Positions 17,599 through 25,001 of a stretch of DNA of 64,000 bases are shown piece by piece. A model generated the notes under the pieces. It worked only from the letters and a program-made list of their open reading frames with translations, had not been told where the DNA came from and made no database searches. Position 1 is the first letter of the stretch. Every line of letters starts with the position of its first letter. Source of the DNA: Paenibacillus pasadenensis (GTDB lineage: Bacteria > Bacillota > Bacilli > Paenibacillales > Paenibacillaceae); assembly GCF_023715725.1 (NCBI RefSeq), contig NZ_JAMBOT010000006.1, positions 124,001 through 188,000 on the forward strand. The letters are read 5' to 3'. The translations under genes were made by a program, and so were the position numbers.

Positions 17599-17632
17599 AG
17601 TATAACCATTCCTTTATTGCAAACAATAAAGG
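17599..17632 (-). promoter_or_regulatory. bla promoter with palindromic operator
   Basis: On the minus strand TTGTTT (17621-17626), 16 bp and TATACT (17599-17604) form the promoter. CCTTTATTG/CAATAAAGG (17611-17632), a perfect 9-bp inverted repeat with a 4-base loop, covers the -35 and spacer. Confidence 0.5.
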
Positions 17633-17753
17633 TCGAAACTTGCAGCTTGGAAACAGCGGTCATCAATAACCTTAAACGAATCTGAATCATTTTTGCAACA
17701 TTTCGAAAAGTGTTTCCGTTATAACATGCGAATTGATAACTCACTTCCGAATC

Positions 17754-17783
17754 TTGAAACATTGCTTTTTCGGTAAATATAAT
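17754..17783 (+). promoter_or_regulatory. Promoter of the asparagine synthetase gene
   Basis: TTGAAA (17754-17759) and TATAAT (17778-17783) are 18 bp apart, about 70 nt before the start codon. The 317-bp gap 17546-17862 holds this promoter and the bla promoter; no T-box or other riboswitch was seen. Confidence 0.6.
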
Positions 17784-17862
17784 TTGAATATTCAAACAAA
17801 TATTAACCATGGTTGACCTCTTTAAAAATTTTGATGAATGTCGTAATGGAGGATTTGAAAAC

Positions 17863-19719
17863 ATGTGTGGAATTGTGGCCATTTATAATCATAACGGAAT
17901 TCCGGTTAACTCCGAGCAGCTTGAAGGCATGACAGATATTATTGCGCATCGCGGACCGGATGATTCCGGACATCATATCGATGGTCATATTGGCTTGGGT
18001 TTTCGTCGATTGAGTATTGTTGATCTGGAACATGGAGCTCAGCCGCTAGGCAGCAACGAGAGCGGAGTTTGGCTTATTTTTAACGGGGAAATCTATAATT
18101 ATAAAGAATTGCGTGAATGGCTGCAGGGAAAGGGCCATCAATTCCATACCGAATCTGATTCCGAGGTTATCCTTCGCCTTTACGAAGAGACCGGCGAACA
18201 ATGTGTAGCCTATTTGCGAGGTATGTTTGGCTTCGTTATTTGGGATAAACATCAGGATCTATTGTTTGCTGCCCGGGATCACTTTGGCATTAAACCTGTT
18301 TATTACTGTGAAACGTCCGCCGGTTATATGATATCTTCCGAGGTAAAATCGCTTTTAGCCTCACCTATGGTGGAGCGGGAAGTGGACGGGCAATCCTTTT
18401 ATCACTACCTGACGTTCCAGTACGTGCCTGAGCCAGCAACGATGTTCAAGGGCATTCATAAACTTATGGCCGGACACACCATGACGATTAAAAATGGCGC
18501 CATGAAGATAGAGGAATATTACAAGCCGACATTCAACACCGACGAATCCCGGTCCTTCTCGGATTTGGTGGAAGAAGCACGTTCTGTGCTTCTGGATTCT
18601 GTAAGCATGCACCGGAATAGCGACGTGTCTAGAGGCGCCTTTTTGTCCGGAGGCATTGATTCTGGCAGTCTAGTTGGGATGCTGCAGCGTTTAGAGCCAA
18701 CCCGAACCTTTTCGGTTGGCTTTGAAGAACCTGGCTACAGTGAATTGGAGCTGTCAGCACATACCGCCGCTTATCTTGGAACTAACCATGAAGAGATTTC
18801 AATTAATGCTAAAGCTTATCTGGATGAGCTTCCTAATATGATCTGGCATATGGATGAACCCGTTGCGGATCCCTCGGCGGCCGGCGTTTACTTTGTATCC
18901 CGATTGGCGAGTCAATCGGTTAAAGTTGTATTTTCCGGAGAAGGAGCCGATGAGTTTTTCGGAGGCTATAATATTTACCGTGAGCCCATGTCGCTGCAGT
19001 GTATGACATCGATGCCGAATGGATTGCGGAAACTGGCCGGTCAATTATCCGAGCTGATGCCTGAAGGGATGAAGGGCAAGGGATTTCTTGCACGCGGCAG
19101 CAAGACGCTGCAGGAGCGTTATTTTGGAAACGCGAAGATATTCTTGGATCAAGAAAAGACGTTTGTGCTGCCCAAAGATGTGTATCACGAGTATCTCCCT
19201 GCCCAAGACATCACTCTTCCGCTCTATGAACAAGCAGTCGGTTACGACGATGTAACCAAAATGCAGTACATCGATATCCACACATGGCTTCGAGGCAATA
19301 TTTTAATGAAAGCGGACAAAATGTCCATGGCTCATTCGTTGGAGCTGCGGGTTCCTTTTCTGGATACAAAGGTGTTTGAGTTCGCCTCAAAAATACCGAC
19401 AAAGTACAAGATATCGAAACATTCAACAAAGCTGGTTCTTCGTGAAGCGATGAAGGACTTTGTCTCTCCAGATGTGCAAACCCGCAGAAAGCTTGGTTTC
19501 CCGGTTCCGATCCGGGTATGGCTGCGAAAAGAATGGTACCCGTGGGCGAAGGAGCTGATTAGCTCTTCAACCAATGTGCCATGGATTGACCGTGATCATG
19601 CGCTGCGCATGCTGGAAGATCATCGGGAGGGCAAGTATGACGCCAGCCGCAAATTATGGACGCTGCTTGTTTTTATCCTGTGGTATCAAATGTATATTGC
19701 AAAATCCAAATCAATGTAG
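17863..19719 (+). CDS. asnB: Asparagine synthetase (glutamine-hydrolysing)
   Basis: The start was set at ATG 17863 (GGAGG at 17848-17852), so that Cys2 becomes the N-terminal nucleophile of the glutaminase domain (MCGIVAIYNHNG). An upstream in-frame ATG would bury it. Residues 2-190 form the class II glutamine amidotransferase domain, and 230-600 the synthetase domain with the PP-loop FLSGGIDSG. The 618-residue length matches B. subtilis AsnO/AsnB-type enzymes. It converts aspartate, glutamine and ATP to asparagine, glutamate and AMP. It has its own promoter and terminator and stands alone. Confidence 0.93.
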   Translation: MCGIVAIYNHNGIPVNSEQLEGMTDIIAHRGPDDSGHHIDGHIGLGFRRLSIVDLEHGAQPLGSNESGVWLIFNGEIYNYKELREWLQGKGHQFHTESDSEVILRLYEETGEQCVAYLRGMFGFVIWDKHQDLLFAARDHFGIKPVYYCETSAGYMISSEVKSLLASPMVEREVDGQSFYHYLTFQYVPEPATMFKGIHKLMAGHTMTIKNGAMKIEEYYKPTFNTDESRSFSDLVEEARSVLLDSVSMHRNSDVSRGAFLSGGIDSGSLVGMLQRLEPTRTFSVGFEEPGYSELELSAHTAAYLGTNHEEISINAKAYLDELPNMIWHMDEPVADPSAAGVYFVSRLASQSVKVVFSGEGADEFFGGYNIYREPMSLQCMTSMPNGLRKLAGQLSELMPEGMKGKGFLARGSKTLQERYFGNAKIFLDQEKTFVLPKDVYHEYLPAQDITLPLYEQAVGYDDVTKMQYIDIHTWLRGNILMKADKMSMAHSLELRVPFLDTKVFEFASKIPTKYKISKHSTKLVLREAMKDFVSPDVQTRRKLGFPVPIRVWLRKEWYPWAKELISSSTNVPWIDRDHALRMLEDHREGKYDASRKLWTLLVFILWYQMYIAKSKSM

Positions 19720-19722
19720 CAG

Positions 19723-19760
19723 CAAAAACCCATCATTCAACGAATGGTGGGTTTTTGTTT
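19723..19760 (+). terminator. Intrinsic terminator after asnB
   Basis: AAAAACCCATCATTC pairs with GAATGGTGGGTTTTT (one wobble), then TTTG and TTTT. Confidence 0.85.
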
Positions 19761-19770
19761 TGAGATTAGA

Positions 19771-19835
19771 TTGACAGCCACGCTACTCCGTGATACTTTA
19801 TAGCAGTAGTAAGTAAGACTTGATACCAGTGATAC
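19771..19835 (+). promoter_or_regulatory. Promoter and repeated TGATAC elements before the second padR
   Basis: TTGACA (19771-19776) with 17 bp to TACTTT (19794-19799) is a likely promoter. TGATAC occurs at 19791-19796, 19821-19826 and 19830-19835, the first touching the -10. They may be half-sites for the PadR encoded downstream; this is inference. Confidence 0.45.
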
Positions 19836-19848
19836 AGAATAGTAAGGA

Positions 19849-20181
19849 GTGAGTAAGCTGGAAAATTTAACGGAAATGCTCAAAGGAGCGCTTGAGGGCT
19901 GTGTCCTTGAAATTATAAGCCGTAACGAAACCTATGGGTACGAGATTACACGGCAGCTGAATGCTCTCGGGTTTACGGATGTTGTAGAAGGAACGGTATA
20001 TACCATTCTAATTCGCCTTGAAAAAAACAAGCTGGTGGAGATTACCAAGAAACCTTCCGACATGGGACCGCCGCGGAAGTTTTTTGCCATCAACGATGCG
20101 GGGCGTGAGGAGCTGCGGAGGTTCTGGGAAAAGTGGGAGTTCGTATCGTCAAAAATCAATGAGTTAAAGGGGAGAGCATGA
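19849..20181 (+). CDS. PadR-family transcriptional regulator
   Basis: The 110-residue winged-helix protein has the PadR pattern: GCVLEIISRNETYGYEITRQL, then GTVYTILIRLEKNKLVEI and GPPRKFFAINDAGREEL. Its start is unusual: GTG at 19849 overlaps AAGGAG, the only ribosome site; CTG at 19858, which would give MENLTEMLKG, sits at ideal spacing. Its stop overlaps the start of the next gene (ATGATGA), so the three-gene unit is translationally coupled. It probably controls its own operon with the two DUF1048 genes. Confidence 0.88.
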   Translation: MSKLENLTEMLKGALEGCVLEIISRNETYGYEITRQLNALGFTDVVEGTVYTILIRLEKNKLVEITKKPSDMGPPRKFFAINDAGREELRRFWEKWEFVSSKINELKGRA

Positions 20182-20528
20182 TGAACTTTTGGGAAAAAAT
20201 TACCGGCAGCGACATGACAAAAGAAATGAAAGCTTTTGAAGCGCGCACCAAAATGCTGCCCGCTGATTATCAGGCGGCGTGGGGGAAAATCAATGAGTAT
20301 CTTTGGGCATACTCCGATTTCAGCGGACGCAACCTCATTCCCATTCTTGACGGTGTGCTTGGCCTGCTCGAGGAAACGGCGGAGGACGGTCAGACGGTCA
20401 ACGAGGTTTTAGGTGACGATCTAAAAGGCTTTTGTTCAGCGCTGGCCGGCGAAGAAGGAGCAAAGTCTTTCCGCGATAAGTGGCGCGCGCAGCTTAATCG
20501 TAATGTAGCAAAAAAATTAGGTAAATAA
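20178..20528 (+). CDS. DUF1048 family protein, first paralogue
   Basis: The 116-residue all-helical, soluble protein contains LPADYQAAWGKINEYLW and GDDLKGFCSAL, the conserved core of DUF1048. It overlaps the PadR stop and is followed 12 nt later by a paralogue with the matching motifs. DUF1048 proteins occur almost always with PadR genes (recalled context) and are suspected signalling partners of these regulators; no biochemical function is known to me. Confidence 0.82.
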   Translation: MMNFWEKITGSDMTKEMKAFEARTKMLPADYQAAWGKINEYLWAYSDFSGRNLIPILDGVLGLLEETAEDGQTVNEVLGDDLKGFCSALAGEEGAKSFRDKWRAQLNRNVAKKLGK

Positions 20529-20540
20529 GGGGAGGATACC

Positions 20541-20867
20541 ATGAGTATACGCGATATGATTGAAGGCAAAAAAGAATGGCGAGCGCATGTGGCGCGTGTC
20601 AAAGCACTCCCGCATGATTATCAGATCGTTTATAGAGAGATTCAAAAATATCTGTTTAAGGTCGGACCTGTTGAGCTAAACGACGGCACAGGTTTACTCT
20701 CGGGAATTGTAGATCTTTTTGCAGAAGGGGCGGGCATGGGGAAAGGCGTGCTTGAAGTGACGGGTAATGACGTAGCGGCTTTCTGCGACGATCTAATTAA
20801 AGATTCAAAAACTTTCGCGGACATCATTCAAGAATCTATGGAGCAAAAAGGGAAAAAGACCACGTGA
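20541..20867 (+). CDS. DUF1048 family protein, second paralogue
   Basis: The 108-residue protein aligns with its neighbour across LPHDYQIVYREIQKYLF and GNDVAAFCDDL, with a more hydrophobic central helix (LLSGIVDLFAEGAGMGKG). GGGGAGG precedes the ATG. The tandem paralogues probably form a heteromer or act as alternative partners of the PadR protein; this is inference. A terminator follows directly. Confidence 0.82.
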   Translation: MSIRDMIEGKKEWRAHVARVKALPHDYQIVYREIQKYLFKVGPVELNDGTGLLSGIVDLFAEGAGMGKGVLEVTGNDVAAFCDDLIKDSKTFADIIQESMEQKGKKTT

Positions 20868-20880
20868 CAGGTGCTCACGG

Positions 20881-20912
20881 AAAAATCAGACCTTACGGGG
20901 TCTGATTTTTTG
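20881..20912 (+). terminator. Intrinsic terminator after the DUF1048 genes
   Basis: AAAAATCAGACC pairs with GGTCTGATTTTT, followed by TG. Confidence 0.85.
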
Positions 20913-20957
20913 TTTAACAGCGTTTTATGTGATCTGAAAATGAAGTTGACTCATATT

Positions 20958-20996
20958 GTATATACATTGACATGTATATACGTTTAGGTATATATT
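20958..20996 (+). promoter_or_regulatory. arsR promoter with 24-bp palindromic operator
   Basis: GTATATACAT (20958-20967) and ATGTATATAC (20972-20981) form a perfect inverted repeat around TGAC. It covers the -35 TTGACA (20967-20972); TATATT at 20991-20996 is the -10 (18-bp spacer). The layout fits autorepression by the ArsR protein encoded immediately downstream. Confidence 0.75.
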
Positions 20997-21002
20997 TAAT
21001 CC

Positions 21003-21338
21003 ATGAGATCATCTACTATGCAGGTAACGCTACTAACTCTTGCCGAACCCAATCGATTCAGTATTGTTGAGTTGCTTAAAATGGGGCCCAAATCGGTAGG
21101 AGAAATTGTCCAAGCGCTAGGCATTAGCCAGCCGCATGTATCCCGTCACTTGCGCATCTTAAGCGAGGCAGGCATGGTGCGCTCACGCAGTAAGGCACAG
21201 CTGCGGATCTACAGCCTCGAAGCAGGACCGTTCCAGGAGCTGGATGAGTGGTTTGATTCCTTCAGCATTTTATGGGAAGAACGGCTCGACAATTTTGAGG
21301 AGTATATGCTGGATTACAAGAAGAAGGAGGACTCATGA
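21003..21338 (+). CDS. ArsR-family transcriptional regulator
   Basis: The 111-residue winged-helix protein has LAEPNRFSIVELLKMGPKSV and the recognition helix ISQPHVSRHLRILSEAGMV. No metal-site cysteines are visible, so it probably belongs to the non-metal branch often paired with AHSA1/START-domain genes. No ribosome site precedes ATG 21003 and the -10 ends only 6 bp before it, so the message may be leaderless; ATG 21018 is an alternative. It is followed by a START-hydrolase fusion gene that it likely co-regulates. Confidence 0.88.
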   Translation: MRSSTMQVTLLTLAEPNRFSIVELLKMGPKSVGEIVQALGISQPHVSRHLRILSEAGMVRSRSKAQLRIYSLEAGPFQELDEWFDSFSILWEERLDNFEEYMLDYKKKEDS

Positions 21339-21381
21339 AAGGCAGGACTCTCCTGAAAACCACCTGAAAGGATGACAGAAG

Positions 21382-22698
21382 ATGAAACAAAACACAACCA
21401 TTCGTAAAAACCGCGAGCGAAGAGAACTTACTGTTGAACGTATTGTTGGACTGCCTGCCCGGCTTGCATGGGAAGGCTGGACGGAGCCCGGACATATTGC
21501 AAAATGGTGGGGTCCAAACAACTGGACGACAACCGTTTATGAAATGGATGTACGGTCAGGCGGAGTGTGGCGGTATAGTCTTAAAGCAGATGACAACAGC
21601 GGCGAAGAGGCCTATTGCAGAGCCATATATGAAGAAGTTGCGGCACCGAGCAAACTGGTGTACACGGACACTTTTGCTGACAGCGAATGGAATATCGTTT
21701 CAGACAGCGAAATGTACACGACCGTGCTGTTCGAGGAAACCAGCGGAGGAACTCGGATCAGCATCGTGACGCGCTTCACCACCAATGAGCAATTGGACAA
21801 CGCGGAAGCAATGGGCATGATTGAAGGTTTTACCGATGCTTTTGACCGGCTGGAAAAATACTTACAAACATTAATGGGAGGCAATGACACGATGAAAAAC
21901 GTAATCTCAAAAGACGGTACACAGATTGCTTATACTACACAAGGGTCCGGGCCAGCTCTCGTTTTGGTTTCATCGGCAGCGGCTGATCATGGGGATGCTT
22001 CAGCATTAGCGGAACATTTGTCAGCAAGTTTTACGGTATACAATTATGATCGTCGCGGACGAGGCCAAAGCACGGATACCGCGCCTTATAAAGCCGCGCG
22101 AGAAGCGGAAGATATAGAGGCTTTGATCGCAGCCGCTGGTGGAAAAGCGGTTCTGTTTGGAAGCTCGTCCGGAGCCGTATTGGCGCTTGAGGCGGCAACC
22201 CTATTAGGGGACTTGGTCGTAAAGCTCTATTTGTACGAACCGCCGTTCATTATTAATGATAGCCGTAAACCGGTGCCAAGTGACTATGTTGAACAGCTGA
22301 ATTCTCTAATCGAAGCTGGAAAGAGCTCGGAAGCAGTTGAATATTTCGCATCCGAGGCTCTGGGTATACCTGGAGAATACATCGGTTACATGAAGGCCGA
22401 TCCTTCCTGGAGCAAAATGGAAGCCCTGGCGCATACGCTCGCCTACGATGGAACGATTATGGGAACGACGCAATCGGGGAACCCGCTGCCGGCCGGAAGA
22501 TGGAACATCCCCCATCCAACCTTGATTATGACAGGAGAAAACAGCGCACCATTTTTCCATGATGCGGCAAACGCTCTTGCCTCTCTTTTGCCAAACGCCG
22601 CCACGCATTCACTGGCCGGTCAAGACCATTCCGCCATTATAATGTCTCCTGATGTCGTGGCCAAAGCCGTTGTGGATTTCGAAAGACGAGGAGAATAA
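21382..22698 (+). CDS. START/AHSA1-domain and alpha/beta-hydrolase fusion protein
   Basis: Residues 1-165 are an AHSA1/SRPBCC domain (WEGWTEPGHIAKWWGP, GGVWRY), normally a stand-alone ligand-binding protein encoded next to ArsR genes. Residues 171-438 are an alpha/beta hydrolase with nucleophile elbow GSSSGA, YDRRGRGQS after strand 4, and His in GQDHSAI. The join at MGGNDTMKN carries GGGAGG (21876-21881) 10 nt before an in-frame ATG (21892), the remains of separate translation start. The hydrolase may therefore also be made alone. The pair would bind and hydrolyse a small hydrophobic compound; substrate unknown. Confidence 0.85.
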   Translation: MKQNTTIRKNRERRELTVERIVGLPARLAWEGWTEPGHIAKWWGPNNWTTTVYEMDVRSGGVWRYSLKADDNSGEEAYCRAIYEEVAAPSKLVYTDTFADSEWNIVSDSEMYTTVLFEETSGGTRISIVTRFTTNEQLDNAEAMGMIEGFTDAFDRLEKYLQTLMGGNDTMKNVISKDGTQIAYTTQGSGPALVLVSSAAADHGDASALAEHLSASFTVYNYDRRGRGQSTDTAPYKAAREAEDIEALIAAAGGKAVLFGSSSGAVLALEAATLLGDLVVKLYLYEPPFIINDSRKPVPSDYVEQLNSLIEAGKSSEAVEYFASEALGIPGEYIGYMKADPSWSKMEALAHTLAYDGTIMGTTQSGNPLPAGRWNIPHPTLIMTGENSAPFFHDAANALASLLPNAATHSLAGQDHSAIIMSPDVVAKAVVDFERRGE

Positions 22699-22735
22699 GA
22701 GCGTGACCATTCTTCATACGCAGGAGGGATCGACA

Positions 22736-23416
22736 TTGGCTGAACATGCGGTTATGGCGAAACCAATGACGGTGAATGCCGCCAGATTTGCTATTGCGTC
22801 GATTTTTTCAGGAGCATTGTTCGTGCTCCTTCTATGTATCCTTCATCTGCTGCAGCCTGAATTTGATCCAACCTGGCGTTTTATCAGCGAATATGCTCTA
22901 GGAAGCTTTGGTTGGATGATGCACGCTGCTTTTGGATTGTTGGCAGTGACTCAAATCAGCGTGGCAATTACGATTTTACCGCATATTCGTACGATTACGG
23001 GATACATTGGACTTGTCATTCTTGGGATCAGTGCAATCGGCGTTATCATCGCAGCTGTTTTTGTGACCGATCCCATTACCGTTGGTCTGGAGGAAGCAAC
23101 GTTTAGCGGCAGAATGCACTCTATTGGAGCAATGCTGGATTACACCCCTGTAGCCGCACTATTGATTAGTCTTTCGCTGCGTAGACTTGATGCTTGGAGA
23201 CCTGTGAAGAGAGTACTGCTCACAAGCTCGGTTATTGCAATTGTTGCCATGGTTATGTTCGTGCTTCAAATTCCTCAGGATGGACAATTCGGGCCTGGAG
23301 TTATGGCTGGATTGTTCGGACGATTGTTAATCCTGACCGACATTGCGTGGTTAATCATTGTCGGGATTCATGCGGCAAAATTGGGATCTAGCTTGCAGGA
23401 TAGTTCCCAATCTTGA
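22736..23416 (+). CDS. DUF998 membrane protein
   Basis: The 226-residue product has about six membrane helices (starting FAIASIFSGALFVLLLCILH) and the loop pattern RFISEYALGSFGWMMHAAF of DUF998. TTG at 22736 was selected because AGGAGGG lies 7 nt upstream; GTG at 22703 with AGGAG is a second possibility. It follows the fusion gene closely and is probably in the same transcript. Function unknown for the family. Confidence 0.8.
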   Translation: MAEHAVMAKPMTVNAARFAIASIFSGALFVLLLCILHLLQPEFDPTWRFISEYALGSFGWMMHAAFGLLAVTQISVAITILPHIRTITGYIGLVILGISAIGVIIAAVFVTDPITVGLEEATFSGRMHSIGAMLDYTPVAALLISLSLRRLDAWRPVKRVLLTSSVIAIVAMVMFVLQIPQDGQFGPGVMAGLFGRLLILTDIAWLIIVGIHAAKLGSSLQDSSQS

Positions 23417-23474
23417 TGAATTTAATAAACATGCTGCATCAGCTGGTTAATTGAACCGCTAAGGAGATAATGCG

Positions 23475-23927
23475 ATGGAAAAAAGCAACTTATTAAGAAT
23501 GGACAATGTTGGCATCGTTGTCGAATCCCTTGAAGACTCCATTTCTTTTTTCGAGGAGATTGGCTTGAAGCTCGAAGGGCGGGCTACTGTCGAAGGTGAA
23601 TGGGCGGGTCGCGTCACCGGGCTGGGTTCGCAGCGTGTAGAGATTGCAATGATGATTACTCCGGATGGCCACAGCCGGCTTGAGCTTTCGAGGTTTCTCA
23701 CTCCGCCAATCGTTTCCGATCACCGGACTGCTCCTGTAAATGCTCTCGGTTACCTGCGCGTCATGTTCACCGTTGAAAACATTGACGAATTGGTATCCAG
23801 GCTCACTAAGCATGGTGCTCAGCTCGTTGGCGAAGTGGTCCAATACGAGAACTCTTATCGGCTCTGCTACATTCGTGCAAAGGACGGACTTCTAATCGGT
23901 TTGGCGGAACAACTGGGCCATAAGTAA
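23475..23927 (+). CDS. VOC-family (glyoxalase/dioxygenase fold) protein
   Basis: The 150-residue protein has two beta-alpha-beta-beta-beta modules: VGIVVESLEDSISFFEEIGL near the N-terminus and the second beginning NALGYLRVMFTVENIDELVS. Possible metal ligands are sparse, so it may be a binding or resistance protein rather than a dioxygenase. AAGGAG precedes the ATG. It ends the group that begins with arsR at 21003, and a terminator follows. Confidence 0.82.
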   Translation: MEKSNLLRMDNVGIVVESLEDSISFFEEIGLKLEGRATVEGEWAGRVTGLGSQRVEIAMMITPDGHSRLELSRFLTPPIVSDHRTAPVNALGYLRVMFTVENIDELVSRLTKHGAQLVGEVVQYENSYRLCYIRAKDGLLIGLAEQLGHK

Positions 23928-23943
23928 GAACGGTGCATCAGGG

Positions 23944-23977
23944 AAAAGTATTCGGACTTTAAGTTCGGATACTTTTT
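23944..23977 (+). terminator. Intrinsic terminator after the VOC gene
   Basis: AAAGTATTCGGACT pairs with AGTTCGGATACTTT (one wobble), followed by TTC and T-rich sequence. Confidence 0.8.
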
Positions 23978-24161
23978 CATTTTCCGAATTCCCCATCGCT
24001 CGACTTTGACGTTAGGTCATACTGCATATCAGGCAGGTCCCCGAAGACGAAGCGAGTTGACTGTCTTGTTGCAATAGACCAAATAATTATTGTTTACCTG
24101 TTTATCCGTCTACTTATGATGGCACGCATAATTGCCTAATCTGGCAAAGGAGAGCGGAACA

Positions 24162-24803
24162 ATGAAAAAATACATACTCTTTGATCATGACGGTGTTCTG
24201 GTTGATACTGAATTCTGGTACTTCAAAGCGGGGGAACGCGCTCTGGCTGACATTGGATTTACTTTAGATAAAAATCAATACCTGCGGGATATGACCCAAT
24301 CATTCGGCACTTGGTCCCAAGCCAGAGCGGCAGGTATTGATGAACAGACCATCAGCAAGCAGCGTGAGGTCCGCAACATGTATTACCAGGAATATTTAAA
24401 AACACAAGCTATAGAGATTGAAGGCGTTGTTGAAACTCTAGCTGAGCTGTCAAGGTACGTCCGAATGGCGATCGTGACGACTGCAAAACGTGCGGATTTT
24501 GAACTTATTCATGAAAAACGGCAGATCAGACCATTCATGGAATTTGTCCTTGTTCGTGAAGACTACGAGCGCTCCAAGCCGCACCCGGAATCATATTTGA
24601 CCGGCCTACAGCGCTTCGGAGCTGCGAAAGAAGAAGTCCTTATTGTAGAGGATTCAAACAGAGGGCTGAGCTCAGCCGTGGCGGCTGGCATTGACTGCGC
24701 TATTATCCATAACGAGTTCACAAAAACACATGACTTTTCACTGGCCCGCTATCGAATCCAAAATCTGATTGAACTAAAGAACATTATCCTGAATTTAACC
24801 TGA
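24162..24803 (+). CDS. HAD-superfamily hydrolase, beta-phosphoglucomutase-like subclass
   Basis: The 213-residue protein has all HAD motifs: I FDHDGVLVDTE (nucleophile Asp and the following DG), II VTTAK, III K in SKPHPESY, IV IVEDSNRG. The helical cap between motifs I and II is of the C1 type. It should remove phosphate from, or isomerise, a small sugar phosphate. AAGGAGAG precedes ATG 24162; the open frame upstream is not needed. Substrate unknown. Confidence 0.9.
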   Translation: MKKYILFDHDGVLVDTEFWYFKAGERALADIGFTLDKNQYLRDMTQSFGTWSQARAAGIDEQTISKQREVRNMYYQEYLKTQAIEIEGVVETLAELSRYVRMAIVTTAKRADFELIHEKRQIRPFMEFVLVREDYERSKPHPESYLTGLQRFGAAKEEVLIVEDSNRGLSSAVAAGIDCAIIHNEFTKTHDFSLARYRIQNLIELKNIILNLT

Positions 24804-24804
24804 G

Positions 24805-24876
24805 ATACCCGTGGAGCTTGGATGCTGGGACGTGGCGCCGCTTTCCCCTTTGGGGAGGAACGATCCAGGCGGGTAT
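24805..24876 (+). ncRNA. Candidate structured RNA element downstream of the HAD gene
   Basis: ATACCCG (24805-24811) pairs with CGGGTAT (24870-24876). CTTGGAT (24817-24823) pairs with ATCCAGG (24863-24869), stacking directly on the first helix on the 3' side. An inner hairpin TCCCC-TTT-GGGGA lies at 24844-24856. The element starts right after the HAD stop codon and is followed by ATTTTT, so it could be an elaborate terminator or a separate RNA. Confidence 0.35.
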
Positions 24877-24936
24877 ATGGGTTCATTTTTAGCTAATCAT
24901 TTCTAGAACTGCATAGGTATTGTTGGCATGACCGCA

Positions 24937-24976
24937 AAAAAGGAACCGGGTCGCTTGGGGCGACGGGTTCCTTTTT
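24937..24976. terminator. Bidirectional terminator between HAD and LysM genes
   Basis: AAAAAGGAACC pairs with GGTTCCTTTTT, with GC-rich inner pairing (GTCGC/GCGAC). It serves the minus-strand LysM gene and could also stop plus-strand transcripts. Confidence 0.8.
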
Positions 24977-25001
24977 GACATGGATATGATGAGAAGCTTA
25001 C

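Noticed and set aside
17546-17862. T-box or other riboswitch before asnB
   Set aside because: No T-box sequence, no specifier-type stem and no terminator hairpin between promoter and start codon.
17583-17882. A 99-residue minus-strand gene
   Set aside because: It crosses both the bla and asnB promoters and the start of asnB, and lacks a ribosome site.
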